A DNA stretch of 64,000 nt, taken from assembly GCF_943734655.1 (NCBI RefSeq), contig NC_071355.1, positions 26,728,768 through 26,792,767 of the forward strand. Reading direction: 5' to 3'. The DNA comes from Sabethes cyaneus (taxonomy: Eukaryota > Arthropoda > Insecta > Diptera > Culicidae). The first letter of the stretch is position 1; every line of letters starts with the position of its first letter. Positions 34,661 to 47,100 of this stretch are shown here, in pieces. The notes under the pieces are model-generated. The model did not search any database, was not told the DNA's origin, and was given only the letters and a program-made list of their open reading frames with translations. The position numbers were made by a program, and so were the translations under genes.

Positions 34661-35100
34661 TTACAGACGGTAGATAATCTACAGACGCGCAAAGAGCGTG
34701 GCATAAAACACCAATCGAACCGTCAAATCGAGACACCAAATGAGCAAAGTAAACAAACTTGTGTTTCGTATAGGCAGGGAAGACTAAGTTTTGAAATCTA
34801 CCTGAAATGTTAAAACTTAAACTATTGGTTTACTAACAACATATGGATTAGTTACCCTCGATATATCATATAATGCTTTAAAAAATTCAATTGGCTTGTT
34901 CAATTTGCAAAATATGCGTCGTAATTCGCGAAGTTCCACGGAACATACCCCGCGATTCACGCAACTTACTGCTGATTATAGGAAGATTGATCCAATTCTG
35001 ACTGGTTGCCAAAACTGTTTAAATAAAATAAACAAAAAAACGTGTTGCCGAATTGGTAATTTTTCTCTTTGCGCGTCTGTAGATTATCTACCGTCTGTAG
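34661..35100. mobile_element. TIR element, 35-bp inverted repeats, 6-bp duplication
   Basis: The inverted repeats TACAGACGGTAGATAATCTA plus CAGACGCGCAAAGAG (34662-34696 and 35065-35099) are perfect over at least 35 bp. The flanks TTTGAC (34655-34660) and TTTGAC (35101-35106) form a short target duplication. The 440-bp body has no coding capacity. The repeat itself contains a smaller palindrome, TAGATAATCTA. The superfamily is uncertain. Confidence 0.8.
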
Positions 35101-35349
35101 TTTGACTATTGCGTTATGAGAATTTTCGTTACAGTAACAGATGTACAAGTGGCTGAGAGACAAAGGGGCCCGATTAAAATCGGGTAATCAGCTAGTTATA
35201 AATATTATTATTCTATAATGATTAAAGCGATCATTTACCATCGAACCTGATAGAATTTCAGCCGCTGTTACAGTATTTTCAACAAATCTTTCGTACAAGG
35301 TTAATTTCCTAGTATTTGGAAATGAACTTCCAAGTTTCCTGTTCATAAA

Positions 35350-36250
35350 AGTGATGATGGTCGAAATGTTAGGAGCTACAGAGGTACTACCAGCTTGTCT
35401 GCAGTTTCCCAGCTCGTTGAAATTATTGATGGCACCGCAATTCTCAACCGTTCCAAGAGCTAAATTTCAGCTTACCATCACGGATTCATACCTGCATTTG
35501 ACCGGATCGATCATCGCATCATTCTACGGTAACTGCATCATTCGAAAGCCTCGCACCGACTATTGGTTTGGTTTGATTCATATTTACGCAAGGTCAAATT
35601 AGTCAAATTAGTCTTGTGTTTCTCAAGGAAGCAATAAAGGCCCCTTGCTGTTCATATGTTGACAATCTTAAATGTATTCTCACCGAGCGTTCCATCGACG
35701 ATTGTCGCCAGCTCCAAGCATTAGATTGCCTTAGATTCGATGCCTTTGTGAACTGGAGCAAGTTCATCTGCTTGATAGTGAGCACAGCAAAATGTGACGC
35801 AATTATGTTCCATCGAACCCAGAGCCCTTTCATCTTTGACTATAATATAAAGGGAAATACTCTCCGGGGGGTTGAGCAAATTAGTGACCTCGGCATCTTA
35901 CTCCATTCTAAACTTATGTTTAACGCTCACCGTTCTGCTATTATTTTCAAAGCATCCCGACAGCTAGGATTTATCGCTAAAATTGGAAGAGATTTTAGAA
36001 GCCCTCACTGTTTCAAATCTTTATACTGAGCATTAGTGCGTCCTTTGTTTGAAAACGCCTGTGTGATTTGGCAACCCCTTCAGCTCGCCTGGATTCTAGG
36101 AATTGAACGCATCCAAAGACGAGTTATCCGTATTGCTCTCAGAGAATTGCCTTGGAGAGACTTTTTTCTTATTGTTAACGTTGTCTTCTGCTTGGTTTGG
36201 ATATACTGGAATGGAGTTGAAAAGATCAGCAAGCAACGCTAGAAGCAAAA
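35350..36250 (+). pseudogene. CR1/jockey-like LINE reverse transcriptase fossil
   Basis: Near 35615-35640 a broken frame gives 'VSQGSNKGPLLF', the RT motif normally read as GVPQGSNLGPLLF. Frame 35616-36029 carries 'YVDNLKCILTERSIDDCRQL' (motif C degraded from YADD), then 'VNWSKFICLIVSTAKCDAIM' and 'ISDLGILLHSKLMF'. 36036-36242 gives 'RPLFENACVIWQP' and 'IERIQRRVIRIALRELPWRD'. The order matches the palm-to-thumb end of CR1/jockey-type LINEs. Dead. Confidence 0.75.
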
Positions 36251-37929
36251 ATTTAGAACAACGGAAGTGAATTTTCGACCATCGCGGTGATCTCTGCGAA
36301 CTATAGTTTTTTATTGCACAAGAAATTCCATGGAATCGCAGTTATTTTGTCTGACAGTTTGACAGTAATTTTTAATGTCATTAAAGCTCAGCGCTTGACA
36401 CCATTTACCAAAAATCAATATAGTGAGAAAAAAATCCCAGAGAGAAAAGGTTGAGAAATCAGTCAGACTGTGCCCAACCGTTTTCATAGTAGCACAATGC
36501 CGAATGCAGTGTCTTATAATTTTTGTAAACTTCAATCGATGTTGGAAGGTCGTCTGCTAATGTTCGATAAAATGTAAATGTGAGTGTCTCTGCATCAAGC
36601 TAACTGCTCTTTCTTATGTTAAATTTCCTTCATGAAGTATAATTCACAACCTAGTCACTGCACCAGAACTGTTTCAGCTTCTAAACGTAGTTGATGGGTA
36701 ATGTATGGTGAAACAAAACCAGTGACTGCCGTTGTGTCATGGCCACACAATATCAACTGCAGAAAGAAGTTTGCAGACGCCTAAAGATTTTTTTGGGAGG
36801 CCCTGTTGTTACTGCAGTTCACTGTTGCTCAGTGGTGGGAAGGATGAGGGAGGTTGGTAGCCCCTGCTATGCTGAAACTCACCCGGAACGCTGATATGGA
36901 CCAAAAGTAAAGGAATCCTTGCTCAAATAAAATCTTTGAAACATCTGAGAAAGAATTATTACAAGCCAGTCCACGTTGTTGGCTCGAAAGCGAGAAGGAG
37001 GAGAATTTTAAACCACGATTTGCAAACCGTCAGATAACTAACACCTTTCGAGTTTAACTAAGCGAAATTACGAAGTGGTGCAAAATGCAGCTGAATACAA
37101 TTTTAATTACAATTGTTTGGCTTTATCCTCTTAGGGAGGGATCCCTTTTAATATTTTAGTTGTGTTTTTTCATCTTACTTACTAGTGTTCTTAGGTCTAG
37201 ACTACTTATCTCGCTGTGGTCACGGAGGGTTATTTTTGTAGAATCCGTTTCAAAACCGTGAAGCGTTGAATCTTAGCAAATGCCGATCCACAGGTCGCAA
37301 TGACACGCGTATTGATTACCGGGACAAAGGCTGTCCTCAAAAGAGGCACTGACTAATGTATTGTTCGCCGGAACTAAAGCTGGCAGACAAGCTTGGCACG
37401 CTCTTTTCGCTTCGATTTGATACTTGTGATTACAGCACCTTCAATCTCGCAGAATTTGAAAAAGAGTTGCTCGGACATTTGTATAATTAGTTATTATCTG
37501 CAATATTGCTGAAGTAAGCATTGCTATATATTTTGTATTTATGACTGGTGCCCTATAGCTACATTTCGGTAAAGCCATGCCGCATGAGCGACCCCTCCGC
37601 CTGCAGACTTGGAGGGCTATCACCCACACCGTTGACAGTTCACCATGAGAAGGATGCTTTAAATAGACAGCTACATTTGAGAAAACATTCCACTGTGAGT
37701 GATATATCCGTCCGAAGACTTGAAGAGCTATCACTGCTTCTGTCAACAGTTTGCTCAGAGGTAAGTCCACCTCTGTATGTAGGAATAAAACTGTGCAACA
37801 CTGGACAACATTATGATTTTAGCAGAGTTGAAATATCAACTGACATGTTTAGCGATTTTAGCGATTTAGCGATAACTTGCATAGTGGTACTCGCTCGCTA
37901 GCAAATGAAACTTCCTGTCTAAGGGTAAA
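36251..37929. other. Intergenic, no gene recognised
   Basis: Short frames only. Around 37565-37640 and 37690-37760 two imperfect repeats of about 120 bp (both with 'GAC.TGGAGGGCTATCAC' or 'GACTTGAAGAGCTATCAC', then 'GT.AACAGTT') stand in tandem. Their nature is unknown. Confidence 0.35.
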
Positions 37930-38280
37930 TTATTAGTAACACTAAACACTTTCTGGCATTTTAATATTATTGTCACAACATTCTGACCATACGCTCAAAA
38001 GTTATCATCTTTCAAAATTCAAAAAAAAAAAACTCTTGTGCGTATATTTCCTTTTAAACTTTTGAAGGAAAATGACGTGAAGAATAAAATTGCTGACCCT
38101 AAATTTTTTCACGTTAGACGTGAATAACGAAAAAGGAAAATTGGACTATTTCTAACCTGGCGCTCCTGCAAATAATCATTTTTGCCTGGAAAAATTAAAC
38201 TTCTTTTGAGTGTATTTTCATGAAAAAAATAGTCATTAGCTTGATAGCATCGTTTTTACGATGTTGCCCGTTAGAGGGTT
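37930..38280. mobile_element. Decayed copy of the CCCTCTAACGGG MITE
   Basis: The right end GCCCGTTAGAGGGTTAAA (about 38267-38284) and internal phrases 'CTCAAAAGTTA.CATCTTT' and 'AACTCTTGT' match the element at 14795-15271. The left end is eroded. Confidence 0.55.
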
Positions 38281-39138
38281 AAAATACTGGTCGTAGTTGC
38301 GTTAATAACCGCTACTCTCCTCATTATTTTATCAAAAAGCAGATCACTTTTTCGGTGATCGGTGAACTGAAGTGACAGAACAATTGCAATGATAAAAGTT
38401 TTAATTTTTATTTCATTCAGATCATTTCGATAATGATATGCCTCGATTTATTAATCATATTCAGTTAGTAATTAATTTTTTGCATTACGTTTCGGCCTAT
38501 TATTTTTCGTCAGTCATCTTCAGCTAATTTTGAGTAACAAAAATTTTCTAATAAAAGTGGTAACCCACAGTTCTCTATAGCATTCAAGTTAGCAAGTTCA
38601 TGTTTTTGTAATTCTGAAAGATAAATATACATTCAAATCGCTTGTACGTGAAGGATACGTTCCGCGTAATCAAAATCGTGTAAAAACAAATCGCGCAGTT
38701 TCTGAAATTTACGTAAAAAGCTACATGAAATCCAAAACAACGCGTAAAAATAGACACGTAGAGCATATATGCGTAAATTCCGAAGTTCATGTAAATTATA
38801 CACAATTTTTTTTTATTAATATCACACATCGCTCTTATGGGATGCGCTGGTATTGCAGTCGCATGAAGACCTATGTTCTTAGGCTTCTAGATGGTTAACT
38901 TCCACATTAATTTTTGAAAGAATAAAAGGCGAAGCTCAGCAGCTTTCTCGCAAAAACTGCTCTGGAAATGTCCCTTCTTATGGCTAAAGCGTTCATATCA
39001 ATCAAACGGCAGCGTTCAATATATGGTAATAACTCCACTGGGTTTCACCAAGACTCCAAGATCTCAGGGCATAGCGCAGGAATCTTGGTTGAATTGCAAC
39101 GGTTCTGTTTGACCACACCTCCATGTATGGGTTCCATA

Positions 39139-41078
39139 TAGGGCTGTCGGTATTGGACATTTTTTGTGAAAACCGGTATTCCGGTATTGGCATAGAAAAT
39201 ACCGGTAATATCGGTAAAATACCGGTATTGGCAAATTATTCGGAATCAATAGAAATGTTGATGTTTTTCACTAAATGTCTTAGTTTTCAAAGTATTATTG
39301 CTTAGCCAAGTAGAATTTAAGCAGGTATAATACGCTTAGCGATTTATCTCCTTTGCTAGAACGGATTTTGTTGCCAACGCTTCCAACAATTGAAAAAACT
39401 TCCGCTTCCATCAAAGTCTTACGAATGGCACTAACTTACTTATCTTGGCTCGATTTCCCTCAGTATTTGACCTACAATATAATGTTCCGCCAGCTAAGTC
39501 GGTCCATGGCCGTGCGTCTCCAATTTCTCGACTGTCCCACACTTTCCAGGTCATGCTCCACTTGATCTAACCATTGACCACGCTGCGCACCTCTACGTTT
39601 GGTACCAACCGGATTCGAGGCGAAAACCATTTTTGTGGAGTTGTTGTCCGGCATTCTTACATGTCCCGCCCATTGTAACCTTCCAGCTTTAACTACTTTC
39701 TGGATACTGGGTTCACCGAAGAGCTGCGCCAGCTCATGGTTCATCTTAAGCAAACGACGTTCAAAAACGGCCAGTGCTCACAATTCCCCGTCGAGCTGTG
39801 GACAATGTCGTACTCGTAGAGGACTACCGGTCTTGTTAGCATTTTGTGTATGGTACATTTGGTACCGGGGTGAAGCTTACCAGACCTTAGGGTCTTGTAG
39901 AATCCGTAGTAAGGACGACTTCCGGTAAGAATACATCTGCAAATCTCTCTGCTGCAGTTGATATCCGACGTCATCAACGACACGAGGTATACAACTTTGT
40001 ACACCACCTCGAACTCGTCCCCATTGACAACCCCGCTATTGCCAATGCGAGTTCAATCGCGCTCGATTCCTCCTGCTAACAAATACTTGGTTTTGAACGA
40101 ATTCACCACTAATCCAAGCTTCACGTTTGAATTTGGTATATTGCTCGACAATCGCCTGGAACGTCCTTCCGATAATGTCCACGTCGTCAGCGAAACAGAT
40201 TGGCTAGATTTGTTGAAGCTCGTCCCTCGCATGGTAAAACCCACACGTTTCATAACGCCTTTTAGCGAGATGTTGAACAGGAGACAGGAAATATCATCGC
40301 CTTGTAGAGTCCCCTGATGTTTCAAACGAACTTGATAACGCGCCCGAAATGCTCACGAACGTCTCTAAGCACATTAGGAATTTTCCTTTCATTTTATCAA
40401 ATTTATAGGGAAACTCGTTTTAACTATTTTGAAAAATCCCGGTATTGTAGCTTCCAGCATAATGGATGCCCCAGCCTCCTATAGTCAAATTTTTCCTCCA
40501 TCCCCAAACATGAACATCCTTGCATAGCGTCATCCTCTTCATCATCGTTCACAGATACCTTCTCTTCTCTTTTATCAATACCACTGTTTGCAAATAGTGG
40601 TATGAAGATTTTACCTGCTTGTTTAATAAATGTGTCACTTAATAGACTTGTAAAAATGCTTTAATGGTAAAAATGCTCAAAAGCCACAAAGATCCCCGTA
40701 TTATTTTCTAAATTCGTTATTTGAGAGCTTCGGCGGTCAAGTTGTTCAAAAATAAATTAAGACGCGACGTTTGGCTCTACTGTGCCCCAAAAGGGTTCAA
40801 GAGCTTCAATTATTTGACCGGCAGTTTCACTCTCTTCATCGCTAGTAGTTGAAGAATTTCCTCAACACCAAGTTGTTTTTCTATGAGTTTTACAATCTTT
40901 TATCAAACTTAGTTCTTCTTCGATACTGGAGCAGACATATTTTCAAAGCAAAGTTTAAAAAAAGTAGGATATTGTAAAATACCGAAAATACCGGTTTTTG
41001 CCTTTTCAAAACCGGTATTTCGGTATCCAAAAATTGGCCGGTTTCGGTACTACCGGTACTACCGGTTAGACAGCCCTA
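39139..41078. mobile_element. hAT element with 8-bp duplication and transposase fossil
   Basis: The ends TAGGGCTGTCGGTATTGG and (complement) TAGGGCTGTCTAACCGG are inverted repeats. The perfect octamer GTTCCATA flanks them (39131-39138, 41079-41086). Both subterminal regions are crowded with ACCGGTATT/AATACCGGT palindromes. On the minus strand 39430-39300 reads MEAEVFSIVGSVGNKIRSSK then 'GDKSLSVLYLLKFYLAK', the hAT C-terminal dimerisation region. So this was an autonomous-type copy, now degenerate and carrying a LINE insertion. Confidence 0.85.
39440..40345 (-). pseudogene. RTE-like LINE fragment inside the hAT element
   Basis: Minus frames 40325-40053 ('HQGTLQGDDISCLLFNISLK' = RT motif B, then degraded FADD), 40007-39741 ('YLVSLMTSDINCSREICRCI', 'KMLTRPVVLYEYDI') and 39753-39472 ('MNHELAQLFGEPSIQKVVKA', 'RLQWAGHVRMPDN') follow the order of the LINE at 24066-26080. 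Frameshifted between blocks. Confidence 0.8.
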
Positions 41079-41152
41079 GTTCCATATGACATCTAAGTTT
41101 TCCGGTACAGAAGGTACAAGGCAAAAGTATAGTGCTCGTAAACAATATGAAT

Positions 41153-42225
41153 TAGAGATGCCAATACCGGGAGGTATTTTGAAAACCGGTTTTTCGGTAT
41201 TGATAAATGCAATACCGGTAAAACCGGTAAAAAACCGGTAAAAGTTAACTCTTGAAAACTATATTCAAAAATCATATGATTTGAAGAAGTTCCTTCCATA
41301 ATCAACGATTCTCAATTTCTGTCGCGTAGTTAATTCATTAAAAAAATAATATTTAACAATGCGAAGAGAATTTACCATGTCATCTTTTAAACGAGAACAA
41401 ATTTCAATGAAAAACTTCCGGAGGCAGAGAATCTTCATTCGGTCTCCACAGAGAAAGAAAGAATAATTCCTAGTGATAAATTAGAAATATAGCGTAGGAA
41501 AACCCTTGTTCAAGAGCTTTTAATAAGCTGCTTAGATACTGACATTTATGATAAATTATAACTGAAGGTTCAGTTGATTTTGGTTCCTCTGCCTGCTCGG
41601 TTTCTGAGTTTATTTAGTTTTAGAGTGCGTAGTTCGTAGAGTTTGCAATTTTTCGGGTACAGTAATTCGACAGCAGCCAAGGCTGGTTTTAGCACTGCGA
41701 CAATTTCTTATTTCTTCATGAATTCCTCATCGCTTAAATAAAGCGTATCCTTGTTTCTCAGCAACGAAAACAGTTCTCTTTAACGACCGCCTCGACACCA
41801 CTAACAGAGGAGCTCAACATGCAAGATGGCATGATCAGATCGATAGTGATTTGCGACTTCTGAGACGACTGAGAAATTGGTGACGAGTAGCCCAGGGATT
41901 GGAACAAGTTGAATGGAGACGACTGCTTAAAAAGCATGAGGCACTCCGGCTCTATGCTGACAGCGGTGAGGTATTTCAGGGGTTTCCCTTTGGAAGAACT
42001 ACATAATTGAGTTATTATTTGTAGAACCTTCAATCATGAATTTAAGTTTCCCCTTGCTTTAAACTTTTTACCAGCGATTCAGGCTTCTTGAGTTGTTATT
42101 TGATCATGCAAAAAAATACCGAAAATACCGGTTTTTGGTCTTTGAAAAACCGGTAATTCGGTATGGGAAAATAGCCCGGTAATACCGGTAAAACCGGTTT
42201 CGGTAAAACCGGTATAGCATCCCTA
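41153..42225. mobile_element. Second hAT element, 8-bp duplication ATATGAAT
   Basis: The ends TAGAGATGCCAATACCGG and (complement) TAGGGATGCTATACCGG are inverted repeats. The identical octamer ATATGAAT is at 41145-41152 and 42226-42233. Subterminal ACCGGT-rich sequence resembles the neighbouring hAT at 39139-41078, but the termini differ, so these are related families rather than one split element. 41850-41965 carries a LINE tail ('CGACTTCTGAGACGACTGAG'). Minus-strand residues near 41830-41700 may be hAT transposase remains. Confidence 0.85.
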
Positions 42226-42710
42226 ATATGAATCAATGTAATCTTAGGCAACTCTTACGATACATCCGAACTTTCTATTCGCTTGTGAATGATATGCAAG
42301 TAATGATTTCTAAAGGATATTTATGTGTCCAAAAGTACCCCAAGCTCTTTTACCACTGTTACTCTGTTGAGTTGCTCGAATAGAGTATAATTCCACTTTC
42401 CACGCGAAAATGAGATCAAAGAGCACTTAGGCAAACTCAACATCAGCATGTTTCGGGAGCACCAATCATGAGTAATTCAAAGTAATTTAAACGCTGCTCC
42501 AGTTCGATGCAGTCTGCTGTCGAACGTATAAGAAAGTAGAGCTTGAGATCGTCGGAATAGATAAGAAATCGACCTGATGGTAATAACATGGCAGACGTCG
42601 CTCAAAAGAATAAAAATAGTAATGGCCCTAAGTTACTCCCTTGAGGTACGCCCAAGTAGTTTGTGAAACATTGCAATTCATGACTTCCTATCTTTACAGA
42701 TAGAATTCAT

Positions 42711-42910
42711 ATTTTTTGAAACGATGGTTCTACAATTTATGAAGGGACGGTAAGGGAAAGTAATGAAGGATTTTTTAGGAATGGAGAAAAGGTGCCTGGG
42801 TCGAACCAAGCTATACTGAGATTATAACCGGATTCGAACCCACAACACCCGCCAGGGCATGTGGCTCGCTGTTACCCGTGTACCTATGAACCACAGAGGC
42901 GCTGGACAAA
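42711..42910 (-). repeat. tRNA-like foldback repeat, copy 1
   Basis: On the minus strand it has 'GTGGTTCATAGGTACACGGG' (A-box side) and 'TGTTGTGGGTTCGAATCCGG' (B box, complement 42826-42845). Next to it lies an arm with 'GAAACGATGGTTCTACAA' and 'GAAGGGACGGTAAGGG' (42720-42755). The copy at 62250-62520 has the same tRNA-like core with the opposite arm, so the full element probably has inverted arms around the core. Confidence 0.55.
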
Positions 42911-43764
42911 AGGAGACTGCACAACCCCCCTTATTAATGTAGCGACATGGGTTGGGCTATTTTTAGACACAAATTGTGCCTCTTCCTCCACCTACTGTAG
43001 AAACCACCGAGCGAGAAGTTTAATCTAACCTTGTGTTTACTGGCGGTACGACGACACTATGTAGGCCCTTGCCACTTACAAGGTACTGCGTGTGGACGCT
43101 GTTCGTCTGTCAGCGTGTTAGCCGCGATTCTCAGCGCGGGGTTTCGGGGGATAGAATGCGACCCGCAACGTATGATTAAAACCATTCTATTATATATCTA
43201 CTATATACCGCCTTTAAATCTGTATACACGGTATCGATTTAAGCTCCTCTTTCCATACCTCTAACGCAATACGAAGTGAATCGTGCTAAGTTTATTGTTG
43301 TTTTCCTGCCTGGAAAACACCTTGTTAATCCGTTAAAACACATGTTTTGGCCTCCCGTAATATGACGCCACCACTCACCAAACAGCTTGGAACCTATGCT
43401 GAGGGGCATGATTCCACGATAATTTACTACGTTTTGTTTATCGTCTTAGAAGAAATATTAAACTTCATGGCCGCTGATGTAATTAAAAAATGTCTGAAAA
43501 TTCCTGAGAAGTACCAAAATCGTGCTTTTCCGATGAAAATAAACAATGGATTTATGAATCATTAGATATTAGATTTATGGTATTTCTTGTATTGCTTATT
43601 TGACATTCTATTAAGACACTCGAAAATAATTGGATTTATTGTTCGCTCCTTCGAACACTATGCGAAGTCTATTTTCCTTGAAGAAACTGTTTAATGATGG
43701 ACTACGTTTCGCAACAATAAATAACAGTAGAGGACAATTACGCGTGGCATTAGCTTGCAGTACA
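42911..43764. other. Intergenic DNA upstream of GrC
   Basis: No gene is seen. Mixed composition, with a GC-richer patch at 43030-43180 carrying short frames only. Confidence 0.35.
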
Positions 43765-43791
43765 GAAATCCATCATCAGAACCTTTTACTG
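43765..43791 (+). promoter_or_regulatory. Shared Gr upstream block 1 (GrC copy)
   Basis: GAAATCCATCATCAGAACC followed by TTTTACTG, about 384 bp before the GrC ATG. It is the most diverged of the three copies and lacks the TTTTAAGGCAAT extension. Confidence 0.45.
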
Positions 43792-43903
43792 CTTGCGAAA
43801 TAACCTTCCAATGCCACAGATATCATTTGCGATCCGATAAATCGGAACGTTCGGTCGGAGTTATGCAACGCAACCAATACACCAGTTGGACGTAATTGAA
43901 ATA

Positions 43904-43926
43904 GCAATCAAAAAGCGCTTTGCTCT
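43904..43926 (+). promoter_or_regulatory. Shared Gr upstream block 2 (GrC copy)
   Basis: GCAATCAAAAAGCGCTTTGC, 247 bp before the GrC ATG. A long + frame runs through it (43886-44326), but the equivalent frame in GrB stops quickly, arguing against coding. Confidence 0.5.
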
Positions 43927-44150
43927 GGAGGACACTAACCCGGACCAAACATCCGTCGTCCTGGCTTGGATAACCAATATCGTCGTCAACTTTCAAACGA
44001 ACCGGTTGGTGAAAACGAAGTCGCTCGTATCCGGACGTAGCAGCTGCGTAGTGGCTTTGATAAAATTTTCTCAATCAACTGCTATAGTGAACTTCTATTA
44101 TTTCGAGACTGAACGAAACCGATGTTTTACAGCGCCGCTGGTCAGACGCC

Positions 44151-47100
44151 ATGCTGCCAATAAACCAATTTTATTATTTGTCGAAACTCTTCGGACTGGC
44201 TCCATTTCCTCTGGATGGAAATATCGCATCGGATGGAGCACGTTTCAGCGCACACCGAGAGCTGCTGCCGGCATGTATCGCAATGCTGCTGTACACTTCT
44301 ACTCTGGTGAGCATCCTGTGGAATAGCGGTATTGATTCCACCATCTCCAATACCGCCAACTGGATACAGGTGAGTTGTGTGATTGAATTATTGTTTTTGA
44401 CCGAGTACCTACTAAAATAACGGTTAGTTTATTGGTTCAGTAACTAGGAGAAATTTCATTTGTTTCATTACAGTTTATTCCGAATTCGTACGCGTACCTT
44501 TTTGCAATAGTTTTTGCCATCCGTAAGCGTGCGGTGATTAGCGATATCCTGTACACGTTCGATTTGTATGATGAACGATTGCATTCACAGTTTGGAATTA
44601 GTCATACCGATATTAAGAGGAAAGTGAAATGGGTATCACTTATGGCATGCCTTGGTAAGTCCACACAAAAACTCAACTTGAAATAATGCTAAAAATAATG
44701 CGAAAATATATTTAGACTGCTTTTCGCTATTCGCGCCTTATCGCGTGTTAAACTGTTCGCCAATGTGCAAGTTCTAAACGTGCCTATTTCTTTCCCTTCC
44801 ATCACCCTTCGCCTCCCGGAACCCGGAAAACCACAACCTAAACTGGTGACTGCCCGGGCCTAATGGCGGAACCAATTTTGGATCGGTGCACTTTGTGCAA
44901 ACCCACACACGTGCCAACCACATCCGCGCGTCCAGTGACACTCACCAGCGGCGGTGCTGTGAGCGGCTTGAATTTTATGATTGGCGTTAATTGGGACCGC
45001 ATTTGGACGCTATTCTACTGGATGGCGTTCTGCATTCCGAAGGTAAGTGTCGATCGACCATTTCGGGCGCGTGACTCATCGATGAGTCGGTCGCATGGGG
45101 ACCGCGGCGAGGGAGGCTGACTCGCAGAAAATAGCCCCATTTAGTAGGTGAAAATTGGGCAAATAGGAAAACCACGTCCGACGGTATAGAGGTACCTACT
45201 CGGCAGTCCGTGCTGCGATATGTGGGCTTACTCCAGGGACCGTTCCAATCAGTGGCCACCGGGATGAATCTAATTTTGAATTCCCGACATTTTCACGTGG
45301 AACCCGTGTGGAAGGTGTTTTGAAATTTGAAATTCAGATTGCATTTAGGCGATGGTGAGCAGTTCGAGCTATCTACAACTCCATACTGGTGTCGGTAATT
45401 GGTGATTTCAGTTTGCTTGTAGAATGTTGAACTGAGAGTTAATGAAATTGATGCACGATTGCAGTGTTATCTAGTGATGGTGGTTGCAGTCAGTGGTGTG
45501 ATAATATTTAAAATTTAGTACCAAGCAATTAACTTCGCAATCAACGATGTCTCCAAAATGCTTCGTATTCTTTAATATGACCACAAGTTGTGAAATGTTA
45601 GTTCGCAACAACTATTACTATTTCTTGATCAGATTTAAAAATTTGTACAATTTCTATTTTACTTTCAAACGGAGGCGAATGGTGTATATTGTTACTATAG
45701 AGAAATAATTATCAACTTCTTTCAATTATCAACAGTCTTTCACTAATTTCATGTGATATCGAACTATTTAAAGCTGCTTTGAACCTACCTAAACAGTGAG
45801 AAAGCTTTAACTTTGTAATAAATTAACTAAAGTAAGTGAAACCCAGAAAATTATAAAAAGATACATTATGGAAATGAAGCACATGGAACATAAATCCAGA
45901 AATAGTAAATACGATTTAAAAACGTTCTTTTGTGCAGGTCTTACTATTGCAAAAACAATTTCACCAGCAGATCGTTATCATGCAAAGGTGCACTTGAGAT
46001 AAATCTTCTCTGCCTTTACTATTCTTTTCTATTTTTAATAATGTTCACTCCACGGAATAAACCCAGAGTTTTAAAGGCCATGAAACTACTCATATACCTG
46101 GAATGTATATTTTCATCCATAGCGGTTGTATCTGGAAACTATTATGGAAACAGGAACGTTATGTTATGCCTATCCAAGCAAAATCGTAACTCGGTATGCA
46201 TCTGCTGATAATTTATTGCGAAGCAGATATGAAAATATGTTATCAATTTTATAGTCTGCGATGAGAGAAAATTTTAAATGCTTGCTTGTATATCAGGTCT
46301 GCAAGGTTATGGTAAAAGTCAGTACAGCTACTTATGGTCTAGATAGGCGTAGCAGATTTGACTTCATGTACTGAGGACATTAGGATCAGATTATTGAACA
46401 CATTACACCTGCTTTTCTAGACTGGTTAGTAAATTTCATTTCATTGGATCCTCAATTCTGTAACTAATTCAACTTGGCACATAAAAAAGTTGCACTATTT
46501 AGCGTTTCCTGACTGATACAAGGAAAATTTGAAAATAAAATCAGAGAGCCGAAAAATTATTCTTCTGTTGAAGAGACAGAAGGCCGGGGAAACAAAACTC
46601 TTAACAGATAAAAAGCCAAAAGGACAGAAAGTTGAACAGACTGATTACGACTTGAAGTCTTTTAGTCATATAAACGGACAACCGTATCTACAAAAAGTCC
46701 TAGTTAAGAAAATTCTAAAGAACGTAAATCCGAAAAGATAAAGAGCTGGTAAATCAGAAAGTCTGAAAGAGAGAAAATAGTCCGAACTGAACTCAAAGAG
46801 AGGAAAGAATCCGAACTGTTTAAAAGGCAAAAAGACAAATTTATTGTTTGAATTTATTGTTAAAAAGACAGAAACCCGAACAGACTAAAGTCAGATGACA
46901 GATAGTTGAAAAACATAAACCTGATAAAGTAGACAGATGAAAAGATAGAAAACTGGAAAAATAGAAAACTTTGAACACAGAATATGCGATCAATGATTTG
47001 TTAGACCAATGGCGTACTTTAAAGTCAACCGGGAGGAGACGAATTTTCAACATGCAAAAAACCGAAAAGATAGAACACCGAAACATAGAAAGAAACTAAT

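Larger units (their letters stand above)
33400..35199 (+). mobile_element. Helitron-like element with tandem units
   Basis: The phrase 'TTTTCAGAGAGCAAACAGATA' (split at 33417 and 33753) followed by 'GGAAACT.AC' and 'ATGTTCCGCC' is repeated at about 340-bp spacing. 'ACAAGTGGCTG' type phrases recur up to 35150. The 3' end AATCGGGTAATCAGCTAGT (about 35181-35199) matches the CTAGT terminus and preceding GGGT.A of the Helitron ending at 14552. No 5' TC end was fixed and no helicase is encoded. It is interrupted by a LINE fragment and a TIR element. Confidence 0.5.
38830..42700 (-). pseudogene. CR1/jockey-like LINE fossil split by two hAT elements
   Basis: On the minus strand the RT motif GVPQGSNLGP is read at 42652-42622. 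It continues through 42234, resumes in the 66-bp bridge 41152-41087, and resumes again at 39130 with 'RSNRTVAIQPRFLRYALRS' to about 38990. It ends near 38820-38840, where the minus-strand complement of a T run could be an A-rich tail. Excising the insertions 39139-41078 and 41153-42225 together with one target duplication each restores colinearity. Many stops; inactive. Confidence 0.7.

Noticed and set aside
42774..42910. tRNA gene on the minus strand
   Set aside because: The same core recurs at 62250-62350 with repeat arms, and no acceptor stem pairs; it is a dispersed repeat.
43886..44326. 146-residue frame overlapping GrC exon 1
   Set aside because: It runs in a different frame from the receptor, and the equivalent region upstream of GrB has an early stop; a shadow of exon 1 plus 5' flank.
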